Both the position numbers and the translations under genes were made by a program. 64,000 nt of DNA from Endozoicomonas atrinae (GTDB taxonomy: Bacteria; Pseudomonadota; Gammaproteobacteria; Pseudomonadales; Endozoicomonadaceae). Shown piece by piece: positions 53,772 to 63,539 of the stretch. The notes beneath the pieces were generated by a model, which made no database searches, was not told where the DNA came from, and saw nothing but the letters and a program-made list of their open reading frames with translations. Location of the stretch: positions 57,489-121,488 of the forward strand of contig NZ_LUKQ02000001.1 in the NCBI RefSeq assembly GCF_001647025.1, written 5' to 3'. Each line of letters begins with the position of its first letter. Positions within the stretch are counted from its first letter, which is position 1.

Positions 53772-54170
53772 ATGGCAGCATCAGTTTCTTTCGGTAGTGG
53801 TATTTCCGGTATTTCAAGGATCGACAGTGCATTAGTTCACTCTGACTTTCCAAAATCAAAATCAAATTTCAAACCCTCCGGTGACAAAGTTGTTGATTAC
53901 ACCTGGAAGGCACTGGATATGAGCCGTAATTTTGAGAACCGTGAGCTTAAGTTTGCCACCAATATTTCTGGCCAGAATATTTATTCAAGTCCCGAGGAAC
54001 ATTATCGTTTCACACAGGATGCAATCGACTCTCTTTCCGACTTTTTAAAACAACAGTCTGAAAACAGCCCTAATGCCAAAATAATGAAAGAAGCACTGTC
54101 AGTAATAGAGAAAGCCAAAGAAGACAGTGAATATTTAATGATGTGTCGCAATGTACTGATTGCCAGCTAA
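53772..54170 (+). CDS. sctX: Type III secretion protein SctX (YscX-like)
   Basis: The ATG at 53772 is preferred over 53724 for size and for the Ser/Gly-rich N-terminus typical of exported YscX. The 132-residue protein matches Yersinia YscX (122 aa) in its second half: FATNISGQNIYSSPEEHYRF against FASPGYTFHGLHRAQDYRR, followed by helical DSLSDFLKQQSENSPNAKIM and a C-terminus LMMCRNVL close to LLQIILNLL. YscX is a secreted component needed for early substrate export and is stabilised by YscY. The next two genes are sctY and sctV, the Yersinia order. Sequence identity is modest, so the call rests on both pattern and context. Confidence 0.8.
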   Translation: MAASVSFGSGISGISRIDSALVHSDFPKSKSNFKPSGDKVVDYTWKALDMSRNFENRELKFATNISGQNIYSSPEEHYRFTQDAIDSLSDFLKQQSENSPNAKIMKEALSVIEKAKEDSEYLMMCRNVLIAS

Positions 54171-54182
54171 AGGATTATTGAA

Positions 54183-54476
54183 ATGGATAAGTCATTAAAA
54201 ACCTGGATGCTGTCACAGGCTTCGTATTATCTTGAATACCTTCAGCCCAGAAAATCCATCGCTCTATTAGAAGCACTGATGTCAATAGACAAGAAAAACC
54301 CCGATATTTATCGTATGCTCAGCTATGCCTACTTACAGGCAGAACGACCTGAAGAATCCATTCGCGCAGCCGATAATTTCCTAAAATACGCAAGGCCTGG
54401 CAGTGATGTCCGGGCTATTAAATGGATCAAGGGGCGAGCCCTGCTCAAGAAGAGAAAAGCTGCACTGAGCCGCTGA
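54183..54476 (+). CDS. sctY: Type III secretion chaperone SctY (YscY-like)
   Basis: A 97-residue cytoplasmic TPR-like protein, 12 bp after sctX. It shows YLEYLQPRKSIALLEALMSI and NPDIYRMLSYAYLQAERPEE, two TPR-type helices, as in YscY (114 aa), the chaperone that binds YscX. The protein is small, helical and follows its likely partner immediately. The next gene, sctV, starts after 45 bp. Confidence 0.85.
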   Translation: MDKSLKTWMLSQASYYLEYLQPRKSIALLEALMSIDKKNPDIYRMLSYAYLQAERPEESIRAADNFLKYARPGSDVRAIKWIKGRALLKKRKAALSR

Positions 54477-54521
54477 TCTTCAAGACATTAGCCTGCCCCC
54501 CCATAAAGACGGCAGGTTCTT

Positions 54522-56603
54522 ATGTCACAATTGTTACCCGGACTTAACATGGGGGGGAAAAACGACCTGGTATTGGCAGGTCTTTTGGTTTCCGTCATTG
54601 GGCTAATTATTCTGCCCATGCCCACCCCCTTGGTAGACTTCCTCATTGCTCTGAATATGGGGATATCTACTTTACTATTGATGACATCCATCTATCTGAA
54701 GTCACCTCTGGAATTCTCATCTTTTCCAGGAGTACTTCTCATAACGACCCTCTTCCGACTGGCATTGTCCATCACTACCACTCGTCTGATTCTTCTGCAG
54801 GCTGACGCCGGTGAGATTGTTTATACATTTGGTAATTTTGTAGTCGGTGGAAGCCTGGCTGTGGGTGTGGTTATCTTCCTTATCATCACCATTGTGCAAT
54901 TTCTGGTCATCACCAAAGGTTCTGAGCGTGTAGCAGAAGTCAGTGCCCGTTTCTCTCTGGACGGTATGCCTGGCAAGCAGATGAGTATTGATGCTGACCT
55001 TCGTGCCGGGGCCATCGAAATGGAAGAGGCCCAACGCCGTCGAGAGCTGGTCACCAAAGAAAGTCAGCTGTTTGGCTCGATGGATGGAGCCATGAAGTTC
55101 GTAAAAGGTGATGCTATTGCCGGTTTGATTATCATCTTTGTTAACATAACCGCTGGAGTAGCTATCGGAACCAGCGAAGGTATGACCGGTGGAGAAGCAC
55201 TGCAACTCTACGCTATTTTGACCATTGGTGACGGCCTTATCTCCCAAATTCCGGCTCTGCTGATTTCCATTACGGCTGGTATTATCGTTACCCGGGTATC
55301 CAATGAGGATGCCAAAGACCTGGGTAATGAAATAGGCACCCAACTTACTGATAAACCAAAAGCCCTGATGGTTGGTGGCGCACTGTTACTTGGCTTTGCC
55401 CTGATTCCCGGTTTTCCAACACTAACCTTTATGAGTCTCGCAGCAGCCATTGGTGGTGGTGGCTATTTTCTAATGAAGAAAGCGGAAAAAGCCCGTACAG
55501 CGGAGGAAGATGGAGGTATTCCTGCCATGGCCGCAGCGACAGAAACGCCCAGCGAGGCCAAATCCAGATTGGACCAGCAGGAAGAGTTTACACAAACTCT
55601 GCCATTGATTATTGACGTCCCTACCTCTGTACAGAAAAGCCTGAACACATCCTCCTTGAATGAAGAGCTGCTTAAAGTCCGGAAATCACTTTACATGGAT
55701 CTTGGGGTACCTTTTCCCGGTATACACCTGCGATTTAATGACTCCATGGATGAGAACAGCTACAGCATACTGCTACAGGAGGTTCCGGTCGCATCTGGCT
55801 ATTTCAAACCAGGCTCACTCTTCGTCAGGGAGAGTAATGAGCACCTGGACATGCTGAAGATACCTTATGAAGTTGGCGATGCATTTCTACCCAGTCTCGA
55901 CTCTCTCTGGGTCAATGAAAGCCAGCAAGACAAACTTGAGCGTAACAATGTCAACTTTATGGATTCTCCAAAAATTCTGACTTACCACCTGGCACATGTT
56001 CTGAAGAAATATGCAGAAGATTTTGTTGGCATTCAGGAAACACGCTACCTTCTGGAAAAAATGGAAAGCAGTTTTGGTGAACTGATTAAGGAAGTCCAAA
56101 GATTGTTACCCGTTAACAAGATCACCGAGATATTCCAGCGCCTGGTATCTGAGGATATATCAATCAGGAACCTCCGCTCTATTCTGCAGTCCCTGGTTGT
56201 CTGGGGACATAAGGAGAAAGAGGTTGTTCAGTTAACCGAGTATGTACGCTCATCATTAAAGCGTTACATCAGTTACAAGTACTCAAACGGCAAGAACATG
56301 CTGCCAGTATACCTACTTGATCAGGATGTCGAAGATACCATCCGCTCAGGTATCCGTCAGACTTCAGCTGGCAGCTACCTTGCACTTGATCCATCGACTT
56401 CTGCTCAGTTTGTAGAAAACGTTAAGCACTCTGTCGGCAAAATTGGCCATCTTGAGCATAAGCCTGTCCTGATCACTTCAATGGATATACGCCGCTATGT
56501 CCGAAAACTTCTGGAGCTTGAAGTCTATGATCTGGCAGTGCTTTCACACCAGGAGTTAACGGAAGAGATTACCGTTCAACCACTGGGCCGTATATCTCTG
56601 TAA
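54522..56603 (+). CDS. sctV: Type III secretion export gate protein SctV (LcrD/YscV-like)
   Basis: The large export gate protein of the inner membrane apparatus, 693 residues. Seven to eight membrane segments fill the first 330 residues, beginning [19 protein letters not shown]; the FHIPEP-type signature is [20 protein letters not shown] and [15 protein letters not shown]. After about residue 350 comes the cytoplasmic nonamer ring domain ([40 protein letters not shown] and the end with [11 protein letters not shown]). It matches LcrD (704 aa) closely. It follows sctY as in Yersinia. The other core genes (sctJ, sctN, sctR-U) are not in the window. Confidence 0.95.
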   Translation: MSQLLPGLNMGGKNDLVLAGLLVSVIGLIILPMPTPLVDFLIALNMGISTLLLMTSIYLKSPLEFSSFPGVLLITTLFRLALSITTTRLILLQADAGEIVYTFGNFVVGGSLAVGVVIFLIITIVQFLVITKGSERVAEVSARFSLDGMPGKQMSIDADLRAGAIEMEEAQRRRELVTKESQLFGSMDGAMKFVKGDAIAGLIIIFVNITAGVAIGTSEGMTGGEALQLYAILTIGDGLISQIPALLISITAGIIVTRVSNEDAKDLGNEIGTQLTDKPKALMVGGALLLGFALIPGFPTLTFMSLAAAIGGGGYFLMKKAEKARTAEEDGGIPAMAAATETPSEAKSRLDQQEEFTQTLPLIIDVPTSVQKSLNTSSLNEELLKVRKSLYMDLGVPFPGIHLRFNDSMDENSYSILLQEVPVASGYFKPGSLFVRESNEHLDMLKIPYEVGDAFLPSLDSLWVNESQQDKLERNNVNFMDSPKILTYHLAHVLKKYAEDFVGIQETRYLLEKMESSFGELIKEVQRLLPVNKITEIFQRLVSEDISIRNLRSILQSLVVWGHKEKEVVQLTEYVRSSLKRYISYKYSNGKNMLPVYLLDQDVEDTIRSGIRQTSAGSYLALDPSTSAQFVENVKHSVGKIGHLEHKPVLITSMDIRRYVRKLLELEVYDLAVLSHQELTEEITVQPLGRISL

Positions 56604-56618
56604 AAAGAAAGCATCTAT

Positions 56619-57542
56619 TTAACGGATGCGCTTCTCAACCTGCTGGCAGATCGTTTCAGCCAGCAGATGAGAGCTGAGATTTCTGGCAATCACATCTTCG
56701 GCTAACTTCCCTTTCGAAACGACGTCCAACCAATGCTCAATCATTCCATAAAACCCTTTGGTTACAAGCATAGGAGTCCAATCCGAAAGACGAATTATCT
56801 GTTCCTGATTATTTTCCTGAAGCACTCCGGCTTGAAAACTATCAAACAGGTATGAGCGGTTTTCATAGTTCAAACTAACTCGTTCATTGGTAATGCCATT
56901 CAACCGGTTCATGGAAGTCTATATAAACGTACTTCCAGACTGCCACTGAACATCAATTCGGTTAACTACAGAGCCCGACATTTGCTCTGAAATCAGAAGA
57001 TCTCCAGTATTAACATCTGCAGACCTATTGACACTATCCAGAGGGTGGATAAAGTCATCAAAGACAAAGGTACGAGCAAAATCGGGCAGATTATGTCGGT
57101 TTTTCTCCCATCGGATAGAAAGCAGTGGAGATACTTCTGACTCTTGGGACAGCGGCTCACGTAGAATGGGTAGGTAGCGTCGGTTAAAGCCAATAAAAAG
57201 CGGCTGACTAATTCGTTCGGCCAGATCATAAAGTTTCTCGCAGGCACTATAGTCAGTTGATAAAGGCTTATCCACAAAAACAGGGATTCTATTCTTAAGA
57301 AAGTAAGTCGCTATTTCCACATGAGATGATGTTGCGCTGTGGATCATGACAGCATCAAGATCAAATTGAATCATCTGTTTATAATCACTGCAAAAGTCGT
57401 TTACCCGATACTTCCTAGCAAGCTCATTGAGTAATTGACTGTTTCGAGTGCACAAAACCAGCGTAATGGATGGGTACTCAGAAAGAGTCGGCAGGTATGC
57501 TTTCTGAGCAATATCTCCAAGGCCAATCAAACCAATTCTCAT
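56619..57542 (-). pseudogene. Gfo/Idh/MocA-type oxidoreductase interrupted by an in-frame amber codon
   Basis: Two frames, 57542-56919 and 56912-56619, are in the same reading phase and are separated only by a TAG at 56919-56921. Joined, they give about 307 residues with the MviM-like pattern: RIGLIGLGDIAQKAYLPTLS, HSATSSHVEIATYFLKNRIP, PVFVDKPLSTDYSACEKLYD and GFNRRYLP, and in the second piece a C-terminus with LTDW-type WTPMLVTKGFYGMIEHWLDV and AEDVIARNLSSHLLAETICQ. E. coli MviM has about the same length. The amber codon falls within a beta strand of the C-domain. Whether this is a true nonsense mutation, suppression or a sequencing error cannot be told from here. Confidence 0.85.
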
Positions 57543-57567
57543 TATTTTCTCTCTTGCCTTTAGCTAC

Positions 57568-57607
57568 AACATTACTTCCCCCTTTAAAAAGGGGTAGAAG
57601 TAATGTT
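57568..57607 (-). terminator. Strong long hairpin between GNAT gene and oxidoreductase gene
   Basis: The 11-bp arms AACATTACTTC (57568-57578) and GAAGTAATGTT (57597-57607) are perfect, with an inner 4-bp CCCC/GGGG stem, separated by a short bulge. It lies 30 bp after the stop of the GNAT gene and 26 bp before the oxidoreductase start. No T-run follows on the minus strand, so termination may be partial. Confidence 0.5.
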
Positions 57608-57637
57608 ACTAAATGAGAGAAGAGGAGAAAATTATAA

Positions 57638-58153
57638 TTAGCGCACTAATGCAAAAACCAGTTGGTCAACAAACTGCTCTTCTTTATAGACATGCTTTTT
57701 CATCACACCTTCAAGTTCAAAACCGCATTTCTCCAGCACACGACGGGAGCCATCATTTCGTGCCTGTACATCAGCGAAAATACGAACCAGCCCCATCTCA
57801 TCAAATGCATACTGGCAGACATAAGAGAGCGCTGCGGTCATAATACCTTTACCCCAGTGATCTTCCGAGACCCAAAAGCCAATCTCTGCACCAAAACGAT
57901 GAACATCCAGTTGAACTACAAACCCGATCTCACCAATAGCTTCACCGCCATAGTCAATAGCAAAGCGAGTTCTGGTCTCATGTTCCTTTACATGCTGAAC
58001 CCAGGCTCTGGCATGCTCTATGGTATAGGGGTGTGGGAAAGTATCCCGAAGGTTTCTGGCTATCTTGAAGTTATTACCATGCTTGGCCAGAGAGATCGCA
58101 TCACCATAGAGAAACCTTCTGAGGCAGTAACCATTACCCAAGTCTATATGCAT
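57638..58153 (-). CDS. GNAT acetyltransferase, RimJ/RimL-like
   Basis: The ATG at 58153 has AGGA upstream; a longer frame to 58264 is not supported. The 171-residue protein shows the RimJ/RimL type of GNAT fold: YCLRRFLYGDAISLAKHGNN, PYTIEHARAWVQHVKEHETR, EIGFWVSEDHWGKGIMTAAL with the acetyl-CoA loop and MGLVRIFADVQARNDGSRRV-LEKCGFELEGV. It could acetylate a protein N-terminus or a small amine; the substrate is unknown. A hairpin separates it from the downstream gene. Confidence 0.88.
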   Translation of the reverse strand: MHIDLGNGYCLRRFLYGDAISLAKHGNNFKIARNLRDTFPHPYTIEHARAWVQHVKEHETRTRFAIDYGGEAIGEIGFVVQLDVHRFGAEIGFWVSEDHWGKGIMTAALSYVCQYAFDEMGLVRIFADVQARNDGSRRVLEKCGFELEGVMKKHVYKEEQFVDQLVFALVR

Positions 58154-58579
58154 ATCATTATCCTGATAGTCAGCTATCAGGTAAAACATCGGCAAAAGTA
58201 CCATGGGCTTTATTGATTTACATAGAACCCATAGATATGACTTAATACACCGAGAATTATCCAACCAAGCTGAAGTTTTAGTTTATCTAATCCATTTAGC
58301 AGGCTTGATTTTGTAAAAGGGAAATAAAGATGAAAGCCCCAAACATCTTTGGGACTGAATTATAATATCAAATATAACTTTTCCTTCAAAACTCAGGCGA
58401 TTTTATTATTCTTATTTCTTATTAAAGATATCAATATGATTTCATATCAATAGAAATTAAACAATCCAATCAAATTAAATATTTAACACCTTTAAAAAAA
58501 CAATAATTATTATCAGTCCCGAATAAATAGTTTAACAGTGACTACCGTCTTAAAATCGTTGTAGCCACTGCACTCAAAA
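58154..58579. other. AT-rich intergenic region
   Basis: A 426-bp stretch, strongly AT-rich around 58380-58510. It contains a small hairpin CCCAAA-CATC-TTTGGG (58338-58353) and an inverted repeat GTGACTAC (58538-58545) / GTAGCCAC (58561-58568) just after the guaD stop, which may end that transcript. I see no gene. Confidence 0.5.
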
Positions 58580-59950
58580 TCACATTGTCTTGCTGATGAC
58601 TTCCTTACCCTGCACCCACACTCTCGTTATATTCTGCCTATGAGCTGTTGCGATAATCTTTTCCAGGATATCTGAAGGCTCATCCAGGGTTTTCCAGATT
58701 TTCAAGTCACAATCTTGAATATTTGTATCCACTAAAACAGCATCGAAACAAAAGCCCTTTTGAAACAACCCAGTGGATTTATCCAGTGCTTTCCCTCCGC
58801 CTGCAGTGGCCATCCAGAAAGCGTCAAGAAATGATATTCTTGTACCGGGCTCCCCCCTTACTTCAGATGTCAGCCTGGCTGAAGTACCTTCCTCCCGAAC
58901 TCTGGAATGACTGACAGCATCAAAACATGAACGCAGCATGGAAGGGCTAACACTGGCAGCGACATCGCTGCCCAGACCACAATGCAGTCCCTTGTCGAGA
59001 ATCTCTCTGGTTCCCATAGCTGCATTGGCAAAATACATGTTAGAAAGAGGGCAATGGGCAATACTTGCACCATATTCCTGAATTCTCAGAGTATCTCTCT
59101 CAGTCAGGAATATGGAATGTGCCAGAATTGTCTTTCTGCCTAACAACCCTGTTCTCTCATAGATACTGATATCGGTTTCACCATACTTCTGACAGCTGTA
59201 CTCTCTTGCCCAGTCACTTTCAGAACAATGAGTCTGAACATAACAGTCATTATCTGTAGCAAACTGCCCGAGTTCCTTCAGAAGCCCTTCTGTGCAACTT
59301 GGTATAAACCGTGGTGTGACAACTGGTGAAACCAAACCATGATTGCCAAGCATACCGAAGACATACTGATGAAACGCTTCCGTTTCATAAAGACTCTTCT
59401 CAGCACTCTGTCGATAATAATCAGGACACTGCTCGGAGTTATCCATGCAGACTTTACCTATAAAAGCCCGCTGTCCCTTCTCCAGGCAAATATCTGCAAG
59501 CACTTTGGATGGCTCAAGATGGATGCTGGAGAAGTAAACCGCGCTGGTTGTCCCACTGCTTAATGTTGACTGTACCAGGTCTCTATAGACATGCCGGGCA
59601 AAATCCAGGTCCTGGTACCGAGCCTCAAGTGGAAATGTATAGTTTTCAAGCCAGTCATACAGTGGCAAATCCAGCCCTTTACCCATTTGAGGCCACTGTG
59701 GTGCATGACAGTGGAGGTCAACCAAACCTGGAATCAGGTATTGTTTGTCAGTCAACCGCTGTAAACGTCCCTGATTTTCCAGAAACTCAACAATTGGGCT
59801 ATTGCTATACTCTGAAGGTTTTGCAACCCCGAGAATTTCACCTTCTGCATTCACTGTAATCAGGGCATTTTCAAGAAATTCAAACTCTCCGGGCACCGGG
59901 CAATGGAAAGCGTTGCCCAGAATGCCGAAAATAATATCATCGTGATTCAT
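58580..59950 (-). CDS. guaD: Guanine deaminase
   Basis: Converts guanine to xanthine with release of ammonia, a step in purine catabolism. The 456-residue metal-dependent amidohydrolase has the HxH-type metal site in LIPGLVDLHCHAPQWPQMGK, followed by GLDLPLYDWLENYTFP (guanine deaminase hallmark), QTHCSESDWAREY with the zinc His, LAHSIFLTERDTLRI and the final metal Asp in CGLGSDVAASVSPSMLRSC. E. coli GuaD has 439 residues. It is the downstream member of a minus-strand purine group with deoD and nupC; a terminator separates it from deoD, so it may have its own promoter. Confidence 0.93.
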   Translation of the reverse strand: MNHDDIIFGILGNAFHCPVPGEFEFLENALITVNAEGEILGVAKPSEYSNSPIVEFLENQGRLQRLTDKQYLIPGLVDLHCHAPQWPQMGKGLDLPLYDWLENYTFPLEARYQDLDFARHVYRDLVQSTLSSGTTSAVYFSSIHLEPSKVLADICLEKGQRAFIGKVCMDNSEQCPDYYRQSAEKSLYETEAFHQYVFGMLGNHGLVSPVVTPRFIPSCTEGLLKELGQFATDNDCYVQTHCSESDWAREYSCQKYGETDISIYERTGLLGRKTILAHSIFLTERDTLRIQEYGASIAHCPLSNMYFANAAMGTREILDKGLHCGLGSDVAASVSPSMLRSCFDAVSHSRVREEGTSARLTSEVRGEPGTRISFLDAFWMATAGGGKALDKSTGLFQKGFCFDAVLVDTNIQDCDLKIWKTLDEPSDILEKIIATAHRQNITRVWVQGKEVISKTM

Positions 59951-59990
59951 AACAAAGCCTATGGACTCACTGGATTCAAAGGAAGCTTTT

Positions 59991-60030
59991 ATAAAAAATG
60001 AGCGTGATTTAACAAGAAACCACGCTCATT
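59991..60030 (-). terminator. Rho-independent terminator of deoD
   Basis: A 9-bp perfect stem (ATGAGCGTG at 59998-60006 with CACGCTCAT at 60021-60029) around a 14-nt loop, 38 bp after the deoD stop. On the minus strand it is followed by TTTTTTAT. Confidence 0.85.
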
Positions 60031-60067
60031 CAATTAATCAATAGTAAAGCCTGCTGCTACGCTGATA

Positions 60068-60790
60068 TCAGCCTCTGGCATCCATCTGGTCAACGGTATC
60101 CAGTGCCAGGGTAATCATATCATCCAATGTCGTGCGGCGTTCATCTGCTCCAAGCGCTTCATGACGGAGAATATGGTCAGTAACAGTACAAATGGTCAGT
60201 GCCTTGGCTCCGAGTGCCGCAGCAACACCATAAAGTGCAGCCGCCTCCATCTCTACTCCAAGAATGCCATGACTGGCCATCAATGGGTACAGATCTTCAT
60301 CAGGGCGATAGAACAGATCAGAAGAGAACAGGTTACCCACCTTGACTGAAAGACCTTTCTTTTCTGCCTGCTCAACAGCAGTCCGTAGGAGAGAGAAATC
60401 AGCCAGTGCAGCAAAATCATGATCTCTCAAACGGATTCGGTTCACTTTAGAGTCCGTACTGGCCCCCATACCAATCACCAGATCCATCAGTTTTACATCG
60501 TCGTGAATAGCGCCACAGCTACCAATACGAATCAGGTTCTTAACTGCGTAGACCGTAATCAACTCATGAAAATAAATGGACGCGGAAGGTATTCCCATAC
60601 CATGCCCCATTACGGATACTGGCTTACCTTTATAGGTTCCGGTAAAGCCCAGCATTCCTCTGACGTTAGTCACTTCCCTTGCATCATCCAGATAGTTCTC
60701 AGCGATGAACTTGGCTCGAAGCGGATCACCTGGCATCAGAATCGTTTCAGCAAAATCGCCTGGCTTCGCATTTATATGTGCAGTACTCAC
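60068..60790 (-). CDS. deoD: Purine nucleoside phosphorylase DeoD-type
   Basis: Splits purine nucleosides with phosphate to base and ribose-1-phosphate. The open frame extends to 60904, but GTG at 60790 with GGAG upstream restores the family N-terminus ([20 protein letters not shown]) and the usual length: 240 residues, against 239 in E. coli. Phosphate and nucleoside motifs are seen: [51 protein letters not shown] and the catalytic Asp in CTVTDHIL. The nupC stop lies 97 bp upstream. The pair imports and breaks down nucleosides. Confidence 0.96.
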   Translation of the reverse strand: MSTAHINAKPGDFAETILMPGDPLRAKFIAENYLDDAREVTNVRGMLGFTGTYKGKPVSVMGHGMGIPSASIYFHELITVYAVKNLIRIGSCGAIHDDVKLMDLVIGMGASTDSKVNRIRLRDHDFAALADFSLLRTAVEQAEKKGLSVKVGNLFSSDLFYRPDEDLYPLMASHGILGVEMEAAALYGVAAALGAKALTICTVTDHILRHEALGADERRTTLDDMITLALDTVDQMDARG

Positions 60791-60887
60791 TGACTTGAAC
60801 TCCAACAATACGTCTTTCTGAAGAGTTATTTGATCAAAGCCTGCCAACTCCTTACGATAAACGACAAAGGGTGACAGGCTTGAAGAT

Positions 60888-62114
60888 TTAGCTTCCAAGC
60901 CCAACCAGCAAACCGGCTATGGTTCCACTCATCAAGTTGGCTAGAACCGAGGCCAGAAGCGTTTTCATGGCCAGCGTATTCATTTCCTTTCTACGCCCGG
61001 GCACAAGGCCCCCAAGGCCACCAACCACCATGGCTACAGAGCCGATATTGGCAAAGCCACAGAGCGCAAATGTCACAATTGCCTGAGTTTTTGGGGAAAG
61101 TTCAGCGGCAACTTTCACGTAGTCGATGTAGGCCACGAACTCATTGATAACGATTTTCTGACCAATAAAAGAAGCTGCCTGTGTCGCTTCACTCCAGGGC
61201 ACCCCCATCACAAAGGCCAGTGGTGCCAGAAGGTAACCAAGAATGCTCTGAACAGTAAGACCGTCAAAACCAATCAAGCCTCCAAGCCCACCGACAATGC
61301 CGTTAACAAGGGCGATCATGGCGACAAAAGAGATCAGCAGTGCGGTTACACAAGCCACCTGTTGTAAGCCAACCATGGAACCTTGAGTGATCGCATCCAG
61401 AATGGATTCCGGTTTCTCGTCTGACTGATCAATAACATCATTGACATTATTGGCCGGTGTCGACGTTTCAGGACAAATCAATTTGGCAAACAGCAAGCCT
61501 GCTGGCGCCGTCATAAAGCAGGCGGTCAGAATGTATTTGATATCAATACCGAGGTTGATGTAACCGATCATAGTGCCTCCAGCAACAGAGGCCAGGCCAC
61601 CGGTCATCACCGCAAAAATTTCGGAGCGCGTCATTCCCTGAACAAATGGCCTGACCATGGAAGGCGCTTCAATTGGACCCACAAATATATTGGCTGTAGC
61701 AGAGAGTGATTCAGCACGACTGGTGCCAAGTAGTTTATGCAGTGCGCCACCAATCACATTAATGACTACCTGCATAATATTTAAATAATAGAGAACCGAA
61801 ATTAATGCACTGATAAATACCACGACAAACAGAACATTAATGACAAAAACAAAACCAACCTCAAACCGGGCGAGATCACCAAATACAAAAGCGAGGCCAT
61901 CATTGGCAAAATTGATAACGCTTTGCACACCATTCGATGCAATCTGCAAAACAGTTTGACCTGCTGGGACATACATAACAAATGCACCAAAGGCGACCTG
62001 AATAAGTAATGCACCTATTACAGTTCGTACATTTATCGCCTTTCGGTTTTCCGAAAAAAGTACAGCAATTCCAATCAGCATTGCCATACCAAACAGGCTC
62101 ATGAACATTCCCAT
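60888..62114 (-). CDS. Concentrative nucleoside transporter, NupC family
   Basis: A 408-residue inner membrane symporter with 9-10 hydrophobic segments. It shows the CNT signatures [20 protein letters not shown], in which the Gly/Glu bind the nucleoside, [20 protein letters not shown] and the C-terminal [20 protein letters not shown] followed by [20 protein letters not shown]. The start has GGGGG upstream. Related E. coli proteins are NupC and NupX; this one is closer in length to those than to vertebrate CNTs. It precedes deoD on the same strand and carries a palindrome 119 bp upstream. Confidence 0.93.
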   Translation of the reverse strand: MGMFMSLFGMAMLIGIAVLFSENRKAINVRTVIGALLIQVAFGAFVMYVPAGQTVLQIASNGVQSVINFANDGLAFVFGDLARFEVGFVFVINVLFVVVFISALISVLYYLNIMQVVINVIGGALHKLLGTSRAESLSATANIFVGPIEAPSMVRPFVQGMTRSEIFAVMTGGLASVAGGTMIGYINLGIDIKYILTACFMTAPAGLLFAKLICPETSTPANNVNDVIDQSDEKPESILDAITQGSMVGLQQVACVTALLISFVAMIALVNGIVGGLGGLIGFDGLTVQSILGYLLAPLAFVMGVPWSEATQAASFIGQKIVINEFVAYIDYVKVAAELSPKTQAIVTFALCGFANIGSVAMVVGGLGGLVPGRRKEMNTLAMKTLLASVLANLMSGTIAGLLVGLGS

Positions 62115-62232
62115 GAGTGCCCCCTAACAACAAACAAGAAAAACGGTTTAACAGTTTTCAATGAAAACAGCGCAAGAAATAAGGCTGGCCTTAATTGCCC
62201 CTATCTTGATTCAATAGAGGCACAACAAAAAA

Positions 62233-62244
62233 GGACAATTGTCC
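62233..62244. promoter_or_regulatory. Perfect 12-bp palindrome upstream of nupC
   Basis: GGACAATTGTCC is fully self-complementary and lies 119 bp ahead of the nupC start and just after the Crp/Fnr-type gene. It does not match the CRP (TGTGA-N6-TCACA) or FNR (TTGAT-N4-ATCAA) consensus. It is a plausible operator for the neighbouring regulator or another repressor. Confidence 0.35.
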
Positions 62245-62285
62245 GCATGAAGAGCGTTTTTGTTAAAAGTTGAGCATTTTTTGAC

Positions 62286-62972
62286 TTATATCTGTATTTC
62301 TGAAAAAACCCGATCAAGGTTAATAAACCTGAAAGCATTTCCTTCCTTTTCCAGGAGCTCCTCATCAATCAAGCTCTTCAGAATCCTCCGGTAAGCACGG
62401 GATGACGTACCCAGACTTTCAGCTTCAATATCCTGGGCGATCAGGAACTGCTCGTGACCAGCCGCTTCAGAAAGGTCAACAAGCCTCTTGAGCGCATTAA
62501 ATCGAAGACCATAAAGAATATTCTCCATCGCTCTGGTTACCGTCGTATGATAACGGTTTGACATCAGGGCCAGAAAATCCAGGGCGAGATCAGGCATTTT
62601 GGTCAAAGCCCCCAGTATCTTCTCTCTGGTTAGCTGATAACCAACAACCGGGTTTACGGCAGTGACACTCAACATGTGAGTTCCCGAGCCACTGAACAAC
62701 TCCATCTCACCCAGAACACCAAAGTAATTCTCTTCCTGCCCCAGAGTATACTTTCTTCCCGAGGCAGAGACATACTGCACTTTTATATCAGCCCCGGAAA
62801 CAACTACAAGTGCATTGGCTTCTCCACCCTGAAAACAGATAACCTGCCCTGCAGCATATCTGACAGGCTTTCCCCCAGGGATGGTCAATAAACGATGGTA
62901 GATCTTTGTATCAAAATCCCGGAGCACAACTCCTCCCCAAGAGAAATAATCAACTCTTTGCAATAGACTCAC
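62286..62972 (-). CDS. Crp/Fnr-family transcriptional regulator, YeiL-like
   Basis: A 228-residue protein. The cyclic-nucleotide-binding-like beta roll covers about 30-120 (GGKPVRYAAGQVICFQGGEA, GEMELFSGSGTHMLSVTAVN), a long dimer helix about 125-155 and the winged helix in AQDIEAESLGTSSRAYRRIL near the C-terminus. No Fnr-type Cys cluster is seen. In E. coli, YeiL of this family sits among nucleoside hydrolase and transporter genes, so control of the adjacent nupC-deoD group is a reasonable inference. The ligand is unknown. The gene lies directly upstream of nupC on the same strand. Confidence 0.82.
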   Translation of the reverse strand: MSLLQRVDYFSWGGVVLRDFDTKIYHRLLTIPGGKPVRYAAGQVICFQGGEANALVVVSGADIKVQYVSASGRKYTLGQEENYFGVLGEMELFSGSGTHMLSVTAVNPVVGYQLTREKILGALTKMPDLALDFLALMSNRYHTTVTRAMENILYGLRFNALKRLVDLSEAAGHEQFLIAQDIEAESLGTSSRAYRRILKSLIDEELLEKEGNAFRFINLDRVFSEIQI

Positions 62973-63332
62973 GGCTTAGTTCGGTTATTAACTACGCAAA
63001 ATCTGACTTTTATTAGTTTTCGATCTGATTTATTACCAGTTAAAATGACCTGAATTGCCGTGATTATGCCATTACACAAGCATGTATCCAGCGGTAATAA
63101 ACGTAATCGGTCTGGGTAATATGAGATTATTTAAAAGGAGTTGATGAGTTTGATATACCACATTAAGTAGAAATCGAAATTCCTACTTAAAACAGAACAG
63201 TTCTATCTTATTTTCTGTGATAAAAAGCTGCTTTAAACCTGAATGCATTAAACTCTGAAAAATAAAAACATCAGACAATAGACTGCTTTTTCAAGCAGCC
63301 TATCTTTTGGAACATAGAAATCGTCACTATTT
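62973..63332. other. Intergenic region between the Crp/Fnr-type gene and a small frame
   Basis: About 360 bp with no recognisable gene. A very short frame (MSLIYHIK) with an AAAAGGAG site lies near 63143 but has no other support. A small hairpin CTGCTT-TTTC-AAGCAG is at 63283-63298 and could end the following minus-strand frame. Confidence 0.45.
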
Positions 63333-63530
63333 TCAGTTGGCTTCCAACTTTCTATAGAGCAGGCCAAGAATATCCCACTTATGCATTGTCCACTGCGGTG
63401 AAAGCAGATATTGCCTTTCTCCAGAACCTGTCAAACGATGAAACAGCAGTCCTTCTGGAGCCCGTATTATCATTTTTGCCAGCACATCCGTATAAGACTC
63501 CATGGATAATTCACGAACCAGTGTCATCAC
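63333..63530 (-). CDS. Small hypothetical protein, possibly truncated by an insertion
   Basis: A 65-residue frame on the minus strand, not recognised. It has a helical, charged N-terminal part (RELSMESYTDVLAKMIIRAP) and an aromatic C-terminal part (SPQWTMHKWDILGLLYRK). Its 5' end lies less than 30 bp from the region where the insertion sequence appears to begin, so it may be the remainder of a longer gene or may have lost its promoter. The GTG/ATG start is not backed by a binding site. Confidence 0.35.
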   Translation of the reverse strand: MMTLVRELSMESYTDVLAKMIIRAPEGLLFHRLTGSGERQYLLSPQWTMHKWDILGLLYRKLEAN

Positions 63531-63539
63531 CGATGTAAT

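Noticed and set aside
54717-55343. Minus-strand frame of 208 codons within sctV
   Set aside because: Antisense to a strongly conserved export-gate gene; low-complexity His/Asp/Asn-rich translation typical of shadows.
57662-58216. Plus-strand frame opposite the GNAT gene
   Set aside because: Shadow of the acetyltransferase, which has clear acetyl-CoA motifs.
63143-63169. MSLIYHIK mini-frame with AAAAGGAG site
   Set aside because: Only eight residues, no downstream gene in the same direction to regulate.
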